From assembly GCF_008831285.2 (NCBI RefSeq), contig NC_045140.1, forward strand, positions 2,585,528 through 2,645,527: a stretch of DNA of 60,000 bases, written 5' to 3'. Each line of letters begins with the position of its first letter. The first letter of the stretch is position 1. Shown here in pieces: positions 25,104 to 38,058 of this stretch. Under the pieces are notes generated by a model, which worked only from the letters and a program-made list of their open reading frames with translations, did no database searches and was not told where the DNA came from. The position numbers were made by a program, and so were the translations under genes. This DNA is from Nymphaea colorata. Lineage: Eukaryota; Streptophyta; Magnoliopsida; Nymphaeales; Nymphaeaceae.

Positions 25104-26201
25104 TTTGATGAGAATCGTTTAAGCCATTAATTTTAAGAAAATCATATGAAGAACCCCGCAATACTGGAGAAACACATTACAATCCTTCCTGAAAAAAAAA
25201 AAAAGAAAAAAAAGATTTGTTGAGATTGAGAACAAGGATGTCAGATTCCTACCAAAATAATTGGAAGTTCCATCCAATAAAAATCCTAGTGAACCTAAAA
25301 AAAATGATACAAGCCTAACAAAAGTTAACTATTTTTTAAGAGCCTATTTTAAGTTTTGTCTATATATGTTTAGATTGCCAATTCATACTATATTGGATCG
25401 AGATTTATTCTATTGAAATTGAGAGAATCATTATATGAGTTTGTTTGGCTCCCAACAAACCATCAAACAGGATTCATTCATTAAGTCAGTTAGATAGAAC
25501 TAACATCTCCCCCCATTCATTCATAGTGATTTAGATATATCTATTTACATATCATTATCTTAAATAACATATATATTTCAGATGTCTAATCAACCCATTG
25601 AAATAAAAGTTGAGGGATTAGATGCATAAGCATGGATTTATCCATATGATCATCTATTTACATTTGTGGTTTGTGTCCAAAGTTCGAAGCCACATGTCGT
25701 ACCATTCCCATTAAATGAAATGAAAGTTTGTATTATGGTAAAAAAATTGAAATAAGTTGATGAGATTAGGTCCTATCATATCTAGACAATCTTTTTTTGT
25801 TATAAAGATATCTATTATAATTATATATTTGAATTATAAGTATATTAATATAATATTCCAAGTTATTAGAATACGAGTGGAAGGAATCCGAAACTAAACT
25901 AACAAAAAATAAATAAATAGTGTGCTTACCCATTTTTTTCCAAATGTATGAGAATATTATTATTCTTATTCTTCCCTAACATTTCTAAGTTGATCAAAAT
26001 AGAAACCTAATTGTATTTTCAAGAAACTTAGATACCATTAAAAGGAGATAAAGAACTCATTAAGAAACTTATTTGTTTCTTTTTGTTTGATGAGTTTTTT
26101 AGTCTCTTGAAAACACAATTGAATTACCATTTTTTAAACTTAATCTCAACAGTCTCGACAATTCCTTCAAGTCTGAAACGTGAGGGCTGTTGAACCTATT
26201 A

Positions 26202-26203
<2 letters not shown>

Positions 26204-26243
<40 letters not shown>
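26204..26243. repeat. Poly(T) run, about 40 T
   Basis: An uninterrupted T tract of about 40 bases; on the minus strand it is a poly(A) tract. It could be the tail of a retroposed sequence reading on the minus strand, but nothing recognisable precedes it. Confidence 0.9.
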
Positions 26244-26246
<3 letters not shown>

Positions 26247-26461
26247 TGAATAGTTGACCATCCATATGGCGGTGTGAGGATGAACAAATGATATATATTT
26301 GGGATGTTACCAAATAACTAAAATTTAAAATTTGCACTATAAGTTTCATATACTGCTAGGAACTCTATGGCCCAATGTTAGTATAAACAATGCTTATATG
26401 ACAGCTAATTTCTAGTGACACATTTTTTTAGTCATTCCCATTTGGCACATGGCATAGTCTT

Positions 26462-26463
<2 letters not shown>

Positions 26464-26547
<84 letters not shown>
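26464..26547. repeat. Compound microsatellite (TA)n(GA)n
   Basis: About 19 TA units, a short GT, then about 22 GA units. Confidence 0.97.
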
Positions 26548-26550
<3 letters not shown>

Positions 26551-28802
26551 GTTGAAACACTTAGGTCAGAGATAAAAACCAATCCCTTTAATTTTTTGCT
26601 AAAAATTAATTTCAAATAACATATAAACATCTTAATATGTTTACAAAACCTATTTTGATATAAAGCATGCTTTGAATCAAATTATTTTAATGAAAAATGT
26701 TGAATCTTCTTTTATCAAAATGTTGGTGCTATGAGAGTCATTCAATTTTGCTTGTTATAAAAACATTATTACAACAAAGGAAATGATCAACTTAATATAC
26801 ATTTTTTTATCAATCTATCATTAAGATCATACTGTAAAGTTAGCCTAAAAAACACTTTAAATATCACATTTAATGAGTTTGGTTTTTGTCTCTGACCTAT
26901 TGGTTCGGCTTCTACCAATATATATGGAAACCATTGAATCAGATGTACGTGATTGATCCCAACTTTTCTGACAGGTTTCATTCCCTCTCTTCCTCTGTCT
27001 CCCTTGCCCCATTCTTTAGATTGAGTTGTGCGCACAACTCTATGCATGCAACAAGTATATAGAAATGAGGGGGAGAGCAGGGGCTAAATCAAGATTTTTT
27101 TCAATAGCGGGCCAAACGATTCGCGGGTCTAGCCAAGAGGAGCGACGGACTGGGCCACACTAAAAAAAATTGATTTTTCAATATAAAAAAAATTCCTGCG
27201 CTCACCCGGGCCATGGCCCAAGCGGGCCCCCCTTCCCTCCGCTCCTGGGTTAGAGGTGGTATTTTTTGGAATTTTTTTAAAAAATAATAGACATTTTAAA
27301 CTTTTTCATAGTCTTTTTTTACCCTTTTTAAAAAGTTTTTTTTTTTTAAATTTTAATGAATGTATTTTAGTCATTCAACATCCCTGTGCATAATTTTTTC
27401 TGCAAATCAATGTGCACATAACATATAACCAGCTTCACCTCTCTCCTCCCTCCGGCTCTCTCTCTTTCCTCCTTGACGCCGTCTCCCACATGAGCTCTCA
27501 CCTCTGTGAGCAGGTACCAATGGCTGGTAGTAACACCACAGCGGCTACAAATGCCCAATCGCCGGCAAGCACGGACGACCATCTTACCCTGCTATGCTCC
27601 TCTCTCTCTTCTCTTTGCTACGGCCGCATGGCCTGGTGACTGTTTCCTTACAAGGGGACTGTGGAGTATCATCTTTCAACCTTTGTTACCAACACATTGG
27701 ATTTTCACTGATTTTTGAGCTAAGGGGGCTGATGGGTAAGTTGTAACCCATCAAGCTATGAATTAGGGCTCAGATTAAAAGTTAAAAGTGGGTAAGGTTG
27801 TTATAGCCAGTACTTTTAAGAACTTGGACCTAGAGTAAGAAAACTAGAGATATCTAGAAGAGTTCCGAGCCCCTCTCCTCTCTCCCCAGTAAGAAGTTCA
27901 GTTGAGTATTTAAAGATACATTATTTGTAGTTCATGTGAATAGTGCCCACAAGAATCAAACTGACAATTAATCTTGCATTGTCATTTGGACAGCCACCAT
28001 CTTGACTTAGTAAACCTTGTTTCTATAATTTATATCCTTTTCCAGTTTAGTGTTGTATTCGAAACTCTTAAAGAAAATTCAAACATTCACTTCCTCTCAT
28101 TAAAAAATTCAATAGTTCAATTAATTTTATGTTTGCAACAATGGTCTTACAATTGATTTGGCCAAAGATGGGTCTACCAGTCAAGCAGCAATCAGTCACA
28201 AAGAGAGAGAACTGACAACTAATAAGTAATAGGGCACAATGGTTGGAAGTTAAAGGCGAAGACACTGGAGATTATCAAAGGTATTAATATGACCGGCAAG
28301 TAAAAGCTAGACAAAACCAAAACATGCAGACCGAAAGACCCTAAATACCAAAGTGAAAGACCCAAACATAGTGTGATGGTATGACAAGAAGGTGAAAGTG
28401 GTATTTGAGGAAAAGGGCCATATGATAGGTCCACAGGTGGGCAACTCGACAAAGGAGAGGAAGAGGTAAGGCTTTTTAGAGAAGAAGGAGGTAGATGAGG
28501 CCGTGCGCGATGGGCAATACTTAGCTTTAAAGAGGCGAAGAAGGGTAGGTTAGAAGTGGCCAAACTCCAAAACATATTTAAACATTTTATTCTTGACAAA
28601 GGAAAGCATCCAATGACATTGGATTGAGTGTAGAGCAGTTGTAAATAGCCTTAGCACAGTGCGAGCCAGCGATCTCACCCTAGCAACTCAAATACTGAAG
28701 TTGGTGTCTTTTTATACAAGACTAAATTGTCTAGTAAGTTATCAACAGTTGGATGGGTCCTCTCCTCTCTTTATTCGAACTTGGTTATATGTACCATACA
28801 AG

Positions 28803-28975
28803 TGCATAATTTTTCGTGCGCCAGTATGATTAATGACTAAAATACCTTTAGTTCATACTGAAATAGAAATTTTTTTTGTAAAGAGAAAATTAAAAATGGA
28901 AAAAATTAAAAGACCACGGAAGATATTTATATTTAATAAATTACCAAAATGTCCTTCCTTCCTAGAGTGTGCTTA
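28803..28975 (+). mobile_element. Dispersed element copy, GTGCGCCA-type end
   Basis: It begins ATTTTTCGTGCGCCAGTATG and continues with TAATGAC-AAAATAC, a TTTTTGTAA-GA block and AATTACCAAA-TG-CC. The same order is found at 49613-49762, where the far end is TTTTGGCGCAC, an inverted copy of GTGCGCCA. Here the far end is degraded. Confidence 0.55.
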
Positions 28976-30014
28976 ATTATGAGGCAGTCGCTTGTCAAGA
29001 ATTATATGAGTTCAGCTAGAAAGAAACTAACCTTAGTTGCATGTGTACCTCACTTGGTGGATTATTGCCCGATTGAAAGAAATGAAGTATGCAGGCAGCT
29101 GTTCTTCAAGAATCCAAGTATTGTATTTAGATGGAATGACTTGAATCCCATTCATAAGAGGGTGCAAGGGTTCACCCTTCATATTTTAAAAAATAATAAA
29201 ATTTATCATTTATAATTTTGAAAATTTTTATCTGGCACCCATCAACATTTAAAAAATATCCTTCGCCTCTTGTAGCAATTGTGGAAATACTATCCCCCTC
29301 CCCTCCCCACCCCAACACACAAAACCAAAATGGACCAAATTAAAAGTTTTCAAAATGTTAACCAATAAAATCTTCTGCCACTCTTAAGGACTCTATGCCA
29401 ATTAATATTTAAGTATAGGGACATTAACAGATTGGATTTGAATTGGATATACCCTTGAGCATATTTGTTTTTTGGATATTCACATATCTTTTGCGAACAA
29501 AGAAAAGTCATATCTGAATCCAAAATTTGATTTCGCAATCCGATTTTTACATTCATATCTGAATCTGAATCCGATTTTCACAAGGTAAGAGCATTTGATG
29601 TAGAATAGTTTTTTAAAACCAAATTTGATCCCAATCAAAATCCGAATCCGGTCAGATATTTATACATATCGAAATTTTAGAATCTGATTAAATGTCATTT
29701 CTTAAGTCCGAAACTGGTCTGATTTCGTAATCATATGCTAATTTCTTTTCTTCATATATGATCTTTTCAGAACAGTTCGGCCGACTATCTGATTCAAATT
29801 AGATATATTGACATGTGTAGTTAAGCATGTGTGCTCTTAAGTGACCGCGGGTTATGGATTCCATGGCCTCCACGTTGAATGGGATGGTTGATAATCACTC
29901 ATGCAAACCCTACAAGATCATCCCAAAGGAAGTAATGGCACATTCGTTGTGCAATTTCCAGAAGATTCTTGATTGGCATGGGAAATTTTAGCCGGACATA
30001 AATTAACATACATA

Positions 30015-30102
30015 GAAGAAAAATAGACATCCTGGAAATAAACAATGATGAAGATAAAGAAGAAAAATAGACATCCTGGAAATAATGAATGATGAAGATA
30101 AA
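30015..30102. repeat. 44 bp tandem duplication
   Basis: GAAGAAAAATAGACATCCTG begins at 30015 and again at 30059; both are followed by GAAATAA, then A-AATGATGAAGATAAAGAAG. Near-identical, so recent. Confidence 0.9.
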
Positions 30103-30929
30103 GAAGAAGAAGAGAGTAGACAGGTTGTTGATGATGAGTACACATGTTGAGCTTCATTTTTATTCCTTGATGAATCTCAATAGAAGGAGGGGAGGCAGTT
30201 GAAGCACAGTAGGGGGGGCGCACTCTGAGGTGCGGAACACATGCTTTATATTCTATAGAGACAAGAAGTTGGGTGGGAGCTCCTGTTCTCTAGGGGACGG
30301 TTGGTCGCGCCCATTCACCCATAATGAACGTCATGAATAGAAAAAAATATATCTACTGATGCCATTGTTTATCACACACGACACCCATAGTTTTAGAGTG
30401 GATGTTATTTGCAGAAATCAAGTCGGGAATCTTTAAAAAAAAAAACTGCTTCATACTAAAGATCATGAAGACAAAGTTTATGTCATTTATAACACTATTA
30501 TTAACTTCAAATAATCAAAATTCTCATATCATAATACAAGTTAGACGTACATAAGATAAATGTTGTTCCATGATTCCATGAGTTCACATTTTAAAGAAAA
30601 TCGTTCTCACTACAAATACTTTCTACTGCTTCTTTTTCAACTTTATGTAGGTCGACCACGATGTTATATTTTAGACAAATAAATCTAACCTTTTGAAGCT
30701 AACGTTCTCGTGTCCAAATAAATTACTCGCTTTGCGTATGTAGGTGCTAAAGAGTTTTAAGTTCAAATTTATATATCTCTAATGTGAACAGTAAGGCCAC
30801 AAAACATGAGGTCTTGGTATATGCTTCTACGAGCATATTTGAGGGCATTGCTTAATTTGTGACATGCATGGACTCCTTAAAGTGGCTATTTGGCATCAGT
30901 AATGTGTGAGTAATACATTGTTTGTAGCA

Positions 30930-31125
30930 ACCCCACCAACTCCTAAGCTCAAGCCCCTGGTTTGGTTTGGTCGATTTAAACCTGCCCCCAGCAGTTTCGG
31001 CACCAACCTCAAAAACACTAGGAACTCGGACAACCATCTATTCAATAACCCCTTTTATAAGTAAGCCTTTGAAGATCCCTCACAATCTTCAATACAAGAC
31101 TAAGTTTTTTGGTTGTTACATTACT
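30930..31125. repeat. Third copy of the GGACAACCATCTA dispersed repeat
   Basis: It shares CCCAGCAGTTTC, the ACTAGGAACTCGGACAACCA region and CCCTCACAATCTTCAATACA with the two units at 19640-20040. Confidence 0.7.
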
Positions 31126-31399
31126 ACTGTCTCATGAATTTACTCAATGAAGTAGATTTATAAAAATAGTTTTTAAAATGTCCAATAAATCTAACTATTT
31201 TTTGCATTAGGTTCTTTGATGTTAGTATTCCTAAGCAGCCCCTAAAGAGCTTACCACACTCATGTCCTACCCAAATCCTTGAGCTCAATCACCAGACAAA
31301 ATGGTTTCCTTTGTTTTCTCTTTTGAATTCGGATATGTGGTTGTGCAGGTCTTTAGATCCAAAAGAGGCATGTGCCTTCTAAAGGAAACACTTGGAGAT

Positions 31400-31560
31400 A
31401 GGGATGTTCAACGAGTCGAGCCGACTTGAGCTCGATTTGAGATCGACTCACAAGTTAAATGAGTTGAATTTGAGCTTAACTAATAACTTGAGTTTGTAAA
31501 TGGGTCGACGAACTCGACTCGCTGAAATTGATTAGACTCGTTTAACACTAGAAATTAGTT
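31400..31560. mobile_element. GAGCTC/CTCGAG-rich MITE fragment
   Basis: It begins AGGGATGTTCAACGAGTCGAG, close to the AGGGGTGAACACGAGTCGAG end of the complete copy at 34329, and continues with GAGCTCGATT- and CGAACTCGACTCG-type words. No right inverted end is seen, so it is truncated. Confidence 0.6.
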
Positions 31561-32445
31561 TGTAATTTCAAAAAAATAAAATAGCTTAATAAAAATGCAG
31601 AAATTTTAACTTTATTTTATTAAAAAATAATAGTGTTCATCATACATTGGTCACTTGAAAATCATAAAACATATATTAAGGGACATGACTATTTATTTCA
31701 GATATTCCTCCAAGCTCATTCAGAAAAGTTCACATTTTGCTTCCATTCTCATCTCCAGATTCAGTAACACCAAAGAACTTGTATATTTTCCAAACTCTCT
31801 GGGTTCTTGATTTTCTTGGCTCAGATGTTTGTGGCTATACAAAGGCTACAATTTTCACCTTGTCAATCTAACAAAAGCTATCTGAAATGTGCAATTCATG
31901 AACTGGTGAGATAAATTCGTTGAAGTTCTTAAATGCCCAAAACACAAAGTCCATGCGGACCTTTTATTGAATTCCTTAAGCACCCACTTCAGCGATCTGT
32001 GAGAAACAATTCCACTGTTCATCCACACATATAATCAACTTAAACTTAGTTTGTTAACAACTCTACTAAAAGAAGATCGGTTGCATTCATGGATGCAACT
32101 TCAAAAACACTCTGAGATATGAGGAGATAAAACATGTAACTAGCAGCAGATATTGAAAGTAAAGATAAGATTTCATTCAAGAAGATGCATTCTCTTCATT
32201 GTCACTTGCTACAGCTTAAATTTCATCCTCCAAAACCCATTTCACAGCTTTCATATCTTCTTTGGGCACATCCAAGAAACAGAAAAAGTAACTTTATGTA
32301 ATAAGCGTGTTATAGACACAGCTAATTACTGCGGTAACTGTAAGGTAAATGGAAACATCAGCCTTAAAATTTGGATTGTGTCTGCTAACTATCTGGATAG
32401 AGTACAGTAAACGGAGATAGATTCAGCTCTTTAAGTTGTAGCGAC
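31561..32445. other. Gene-free stretch
   Basis: AT-rich; no domain in any frame. Frames up to 85 codons on the plus strand (32153-32410) look random. Confidence 0.4.
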
Positions 32446-32880
32446 AACTAGAGCTGCACATAAGCCGAGTTGAGCTCGAGCTTGGTTCGGACTCGGACTC
32501 GAGTCAAGCGCAGCTAAAGTTTAACTTGTCAATAATAGACAACCAGGGCAGGTTAATTTTGATGTTGCTGAAAATACCCTTCTTCTCAATTTATTCTCAT
32601 ACAAGTCTATTAGTTAGTAGGTGAGAAAAAAAGAAGAAAAGAAGCTGAAATCCTCCAACCATCTTGAGTTCCATCCAATCACGGCCACCGAATGCAATAC
32701 ATCAGATGGATGCATTTGAGAACACCGCCCCGATGGGCCTGACCTGCCTGAACCCCAATTAACCTTTACGAGGCTGCGCCAAGCTTGACCTGGGCTCATG
32801 CCAGTTCTAAAGAATGGAGCTGAACCCAGCTCATTCTGAAGTATGTCAGCTACCCGACTCGACCGAGCCTAATTGATAAT
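32446..32880. mobile_element. Diverged GAGCTC-rich element remnant
   Basis: AGCCGAGTTGAGCTCGAGCTTGG opens at about 32462, and CCCAGCTCATTC / CGACTCGACCGAGCC closes at about 32826-32870, with a GGGCCTGACCTGCCTGAA stretch between. Probably an old member of the same family, or two nested ones. Confidence 0.4.
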
Positions 32881-32977
32881 TGTTATTTTTGTTGATCATT
32901 ATTTTAAAAAAAATTAATTTGTTTATTTAATGGGATGTAATTGGAAAATCCGGATCGAATTTACAACCCAAGCTCCC

Positions 32978-33091
<114 letters not shown>

Positions 33092-33224
33092 CAAGTTTTC
33101 ATAAACTCTATTTTTTCAAATCCAAACTTTTTGAGGGTGTCATCTAAGCACTCCCTTTGTCATTAACAACAAAAGTTAGCAACAATGTTTTGGAGGCAGA
33201 ACCATTTTTGCCGCTATAACATGA

Positions 33225-33680
33225 GTTTACATAGTCATCCAAACTAGTAGGACTACGCACAAGACGAGTGTCGAGCTAGTCTAGCAGGGCGACTCAACTC
33301 AGCTCAACTCGCACAAGTCGAGTGTCGAGCTCTATCAGGGCGACTCAACTCAGCTCAACTCGAATGTTGCTTTGCTCACGCTCGAGTCAAACCATACCAA
33401 ATCAGCTCAAGTTGGACTCAATAGACCAAGTCCTACCTCAAACTCAACTTCTTTAAGCATGTTTACTAACTCTTCGTTTGTCTTGATCTCTTTCTTGGTA
33501 GTAACATTGAAAATTATAAAAGAAAACAGCAAAAAAAAAAACTAAACAAGCTTACTCAAGTTTATTCAAATCGAGTTCGCTCATTTATAAACTCAAGTTT
33601 TCAAACAAATCAAAGTCAAGTTAAAACTTAACCGAACAAGTTAGAGTCGACTTCGATCGGGTTGGTTCGACTTCGACCCC
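33225..33680 (-). mobile_element. GAGCTC/CTCGAG-rich element with internal 52 bp duplication
   Basis: Many AACTCG, CAGCTCAACTCG and GAGTCAA words. CGAGTGTCGAGCT and GGGCGACTCAACTCAGCTCA occur twice in tandem (about 33264-33361). The right part keeps TCAAATCGAGTTCGCTC and AGTCGACTTCG. No clean termini. Confidence 0.55.
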
Positions 33681-34328
33681 ACAGAATATAAGTTCATAAC
33701 CTCTCAAATTTAAGTGGTTTGGATGAAAAAGAGGAGCATCTGGGGATCCAAAAGCGACAAAATCAAGGCCCGAACCGTTACTTCCAGCCACACGTCGCAA
33801 CCTGATTAGTTGAAACGCAAATGAAAAGACCGTTAAAAGTCGGGCTCCCAGGAAGTTACAATCTCGTCCTCCTAACTTCCTATTATTACGAAACGGTGCA
33901 ATGTTTACAAAAGGACGAAACAGAGGCTCCCGGAGGCAAAAGCTGCCCAACGCACGTGGTTTGGCTCTTTCTTTTGTTCTCATCCAAAGCTGAACCCCTT
34001 TTGTAGCGATTCTCTAATTCAATACAAACCCCAAGAGTTATGTAATCGCATTTTTAGGAAAACTTGAGCGTTTCAATAAGACAACAACGAATTATTCTGC
34101 CTTGACATTAAGCAACATAATTTTATCGTGATCTGCGCGTCTTCTTCTTTCATTTTTTTAGAATATATATTCACTTTCTTTTTTAACAATAATATCATAA
34201 ATTGGCAATGGATTTTAGCAGTTGTGTTGGCAGATTTTTTAGAATATATATGTTTTGAGCTCTTATGGTGCTAATTTTCCCTGCGGCAAAGGGAAGGGGA
34301 GGCAATGAGGAAAGAGACATTGATATGT

Positions 34329-34681
34329 AGGGGTGAACACGAGTCGAGTCAAGCTTAAGTTCAGTCAGCTCGACTCGACTAATGAAACCTCCAAGTAGCT
34401 CGAGCTCGACTTGACAGTTACATGTTGAACTCGAGTTTGACTTGATTATGACTCCACAAACTCATTTGAATAGAATTAACATTCATCATATGTGCTGAGA
34501 TTGAGCTCGACTAGATTAATGCTCGACAAACTCGTTTGAATATATCGACTTAATTAAGACTCAACAAACTCGATTAAAACATGAGCTCGACTTGACAGTT
34601 ACGTGTTGAGCTCGAAATCAACTCGATTATTTAAACGAGTTGACCCATGAAGTCAAGTAGCTCGACTCATTGTTCACTCCT
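34329..34681. mobile_element. Complete GAGCTC/CTCGAG-rich MITE, ~353 bp
   Basis: The left terminus AGGGGTGAACACGAGTCGAG and the right terminus CTCGACTCATTGTTCACTCCT are inverted copies with few mismatches. The interior repeats AGCTCGACTTGACAGTTACA- and GACTCAACAAACTCG-type words. Imperfect direct repeats ending in ATATGT flank it (34323-34328 and about 34685-34691). No coding capacity. Confidence 0.75.
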
Positions 34682-34699
34682 ATCAATATGTGAGTTGAA

Positions 34700-37600
34700 A
34701 CTTAGCGACGATATCACCCCTAAACACCAAAAACGAAGGTTTTATCTTAAGGAGAAGGAGAGACATAGTAGTGGCTCGCAGTTGGGTGATAAGATGAAAT
34801 ACTCCTCCTACTTTTTTTTAAAAAAAATAAGAAAAAAAGATATGCAATTGTTTAACTTTGATGATTATTTTCTATTTTAAAAGTTGGAGATATGAAGTGT
34901 GAACCTCAGTTGAGGCCATTTAATGGTTTATGTATAAAATTTTCACAAAAGCATCGGTGAATAAATATTACATTTGTGAACTTGAACAACTCTGCTAACG
35001 TCACCTTTGTTATTATGGTTTAAAGTGCATGAGATTCTTTATAAACATTTAAAATGTAATTTTTTTTTGAAATCTTAAAATTTCTTAATCTATCTCAAAT
35101 GCTTACTTTTTCATAGAGCACCGGTCACTTGTCAATGCTACTTAATCAACTCCTTTGTTTTTCATAAAACTAATCAAAATTGATAAAAGTCGAATAATTT
35201 AGATGAAATTATTTGATCAGCAGCCCTGGGACTAAATCTATCAAACATGTCAACTGTGGATAATAATTTCTTCTTCTACGGGTGTACTTTTAGCTCGGCT
35301 TTTGGTAAATCTATCTTCGAAATTGATGCAATATTGGATGTGTTTGACACATGTCATTGTATGCAAATAGTGGAGAAGAAAGAAAATGATTTCCTAAGCA
35401 TTAATATTTATTGAAGCCTATGAGAGAATCAGTATTTAAAGCTCTAATCTAAAATCATGCACAAGTAATTATCAGGATCTTAATTTTCTTGAAGGCCGCC
35501 TCATTTCCTTTGCCTTCGGAGTTTTGGGCTACGTCGGTGTAGTGATAGCAACGGTACACCCTTTAACTTGGGTATTACATCATACCACCTTAAAACACAA
35601 AAACATAACACCCACGAAAATCAAATTACAGACCTGCTTTTATACATGTTCATAGCTCGACAAGCTACGCTAACTCGTACAATGTACTTGGTGTTGATCT
35701 CAGAGAGTGAAAATTTCGTGAAAAGAGAAACGGAGATTAGAGTTGAATTGGTGGTGAATTGCTTCGTGCTTCGACTCGGCGGTCCATTGATTCAAGAGTG
35801 CCATGTGCTAGTTTTTAATTAAAAAAAAAAACATTTCAAGAAATTTCTTTGTTTAATTAATTTTCGTATTTTTCTCTCTTCAAGAATTGGTGAGGATACT
35901 GATTCACATGTTTTTATACTCGAAGGGGCGCTTGCATGTATAACAAAATAAATATTAAACAAACTTAATATAAAAACGAAAGAACCAAGTTTTAACATAA
36001 TCTGATTTTTACATTATTACCTTCACTGAATGTAATCTCGGTGATTATCATAGTTTTTATGGGGCATGATTTTTGTAAGAAATCCTACTTCTATTTTACC
36101 ATGACCATAGCGGGGGAATGAGAACAATAATATTTTCCTGATTTCAGCATTTGTGGATGTACTGAATTCCTGATATTCTGAGTTAGTGTTTGACTATATT
36201 TGGGGTGCATTGTCAACCCACAGCCATCCCATGACCACCGTAATGAACGTACTAGCAGGCAGGCAGGCACTTTTTTGCAAAAGAACAAAAGATCTAGTAA
36301 AAAGCTGTTAGTAATATTGGTACCCAAAAAAGGTTAGACGAACGAACCCATAAAAGTAGGCCCCTTTTAGGAATTTTCTCAAACTGGTGTAGAAGAATGT
36401 CATGTCATTTAGACAGGAGAAAAGTTTTGATAAAAGGATGATGAGAGGCGAGATGGAAAAGTGGGTTAGATTGACAAAAGTAGGTGTTTGTTTTAGGAAA
36501 GGATTGCGTTCCAAAAAGTACATGGATTCTGCCATTTTCCAATGGAAGTCATTGATGGGTTCGTCCTAGCTTAGACAAAAATTGCAAAAACAAAAGCTAG
36601 GAACAATCAAAGTCATGGACCCACCCAGGGTAGGACCCAATTCAGCCCTATTTTATAATATATAATGTATATTTATTATAATTTTTGTATTTTTTGTAAT
36701 TAAATATTATATTTATATTTATTTCTTATTGAAATTGGGTTTAGCCTAGGTCAAGGCTGCGGACACAAGCTCGAGGCCAACCCAAGCCCAACTTAAAGTT
36801 GGGCTGGGATAAGGTGGCCCAATGCCCAGACCCACTACCCACCATCTATAGGAGAGCAAGGATTTTTTTGTGCGGCTCTTCACGCCCCCATTGTCTCCTT
36901 TCACGTCATAAACTTGATGGCGCAGCTGCACTGAAAAAAATGTTTAGAAAATAATTTAAAAATTAAATAAAAAATAAAAATTCTTCAAATGTTTTAAAAC
37001 TTTTTTGAAGATGATATATGGTAGGACTCTTGAATTTGGCATTTGGTGGGTAGAGTCCTATTACAAGCTTATGACCACGAGCGGAGTCAGATATTTTTCA
37101 TGAGGCGGATCAAATTAAAGTTTCTAAAATTTGACTAGAACTGAAACATTTTTTTTTAATTTTTATATAAAACAAGTCTTTTTTTTTAAATTTATATGTA
37201 ATTTATTTATTTATTTTTTAGGTGGGGCCAGGGCCGTACCTTGGCTCGGCCCCTCCTTATGATAGTTGAGTATCTTTTTTGTTGTGTAAAAAAGGAGTGA
37301 GTAGGTCTTACGTGCAAGTTATATCTCATTGTCTGGTGCCGACACAACTCTTAATCAAAATAACATTTCAAGCCTATGGAACAACTCGAAATTAGTCTTG
37401 TATTTACAATTTTTAGAGTGAAAAAAAGTTGATTTATATTGTGGTTCATGATCCTTTGGGCTTCTGGGTCCAAATTAGAAATTAAGTTCTCCACAATGTG
37501 AATCCAGAACGGTCAGATCCAAGTGCTGGATCATTTTCAAACGGATCTCATACAAAAATTAACTTGAGCATAATTTTCTCATTAAAGTTTCTTATTTGCA

Positions 37601-37965
37601 GGTGAACGTTACTTTGTCTCAAATCTCTTAGAAATCTATGATATAATTAAAATTTGTCTTCTTCTACCTAAATCTATTGTGGAGTTGAAGTTCAAAATCA
37701 ATTCAGAAAGGTCATACAACAAGTTGAATACTACATGTACTCAAACAACCATCTAGTGGAAAAATTTGCACATGAAACTTTTTCAAGTTTTTTGGACATT
37801 TCGATCGAGACAACTTGCCTCAATGTTTATGTCGCGACCATGGATTATATGTGTCATATGCGGCCTTCCAAAACACGTCCTGGATAAGTAATCTATGATA
37901 CTAGTGGCTTTTAGTGTATCCCTTAAGGATACTTAGATAATAAATATATATGTACGTAAGTTATT

Positions 37966-38058
<93 letters not shown>

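Larger units (their letters stand above)
24241..30870. other. AT-rich gene-poor stretch
   Basis: No gene recognised. It is packed with simple repeats (listed separately). Fragments that recur elsewhere in the window include 27080-27240 (GGGCCA-CGG-rich, like 37080-37240) and 28803-28975 (TTTTTCGTGCGCCAGTATG, like 49613-49762). At 29440-29740 there is an AATCCGATTT / GAATCCGAAT-rich fragment. Frames at 28219-28599 (-) and 28949-29215 (+) have no recognisable domain. Confidence 0.5.

Noticed and set aside
28219-28599. 126-codon minus-strand frame rich in Ser/Leu/Pro
   Set aside because: Looks like the antisense of purine-rich plus-strand DNA; no domain.
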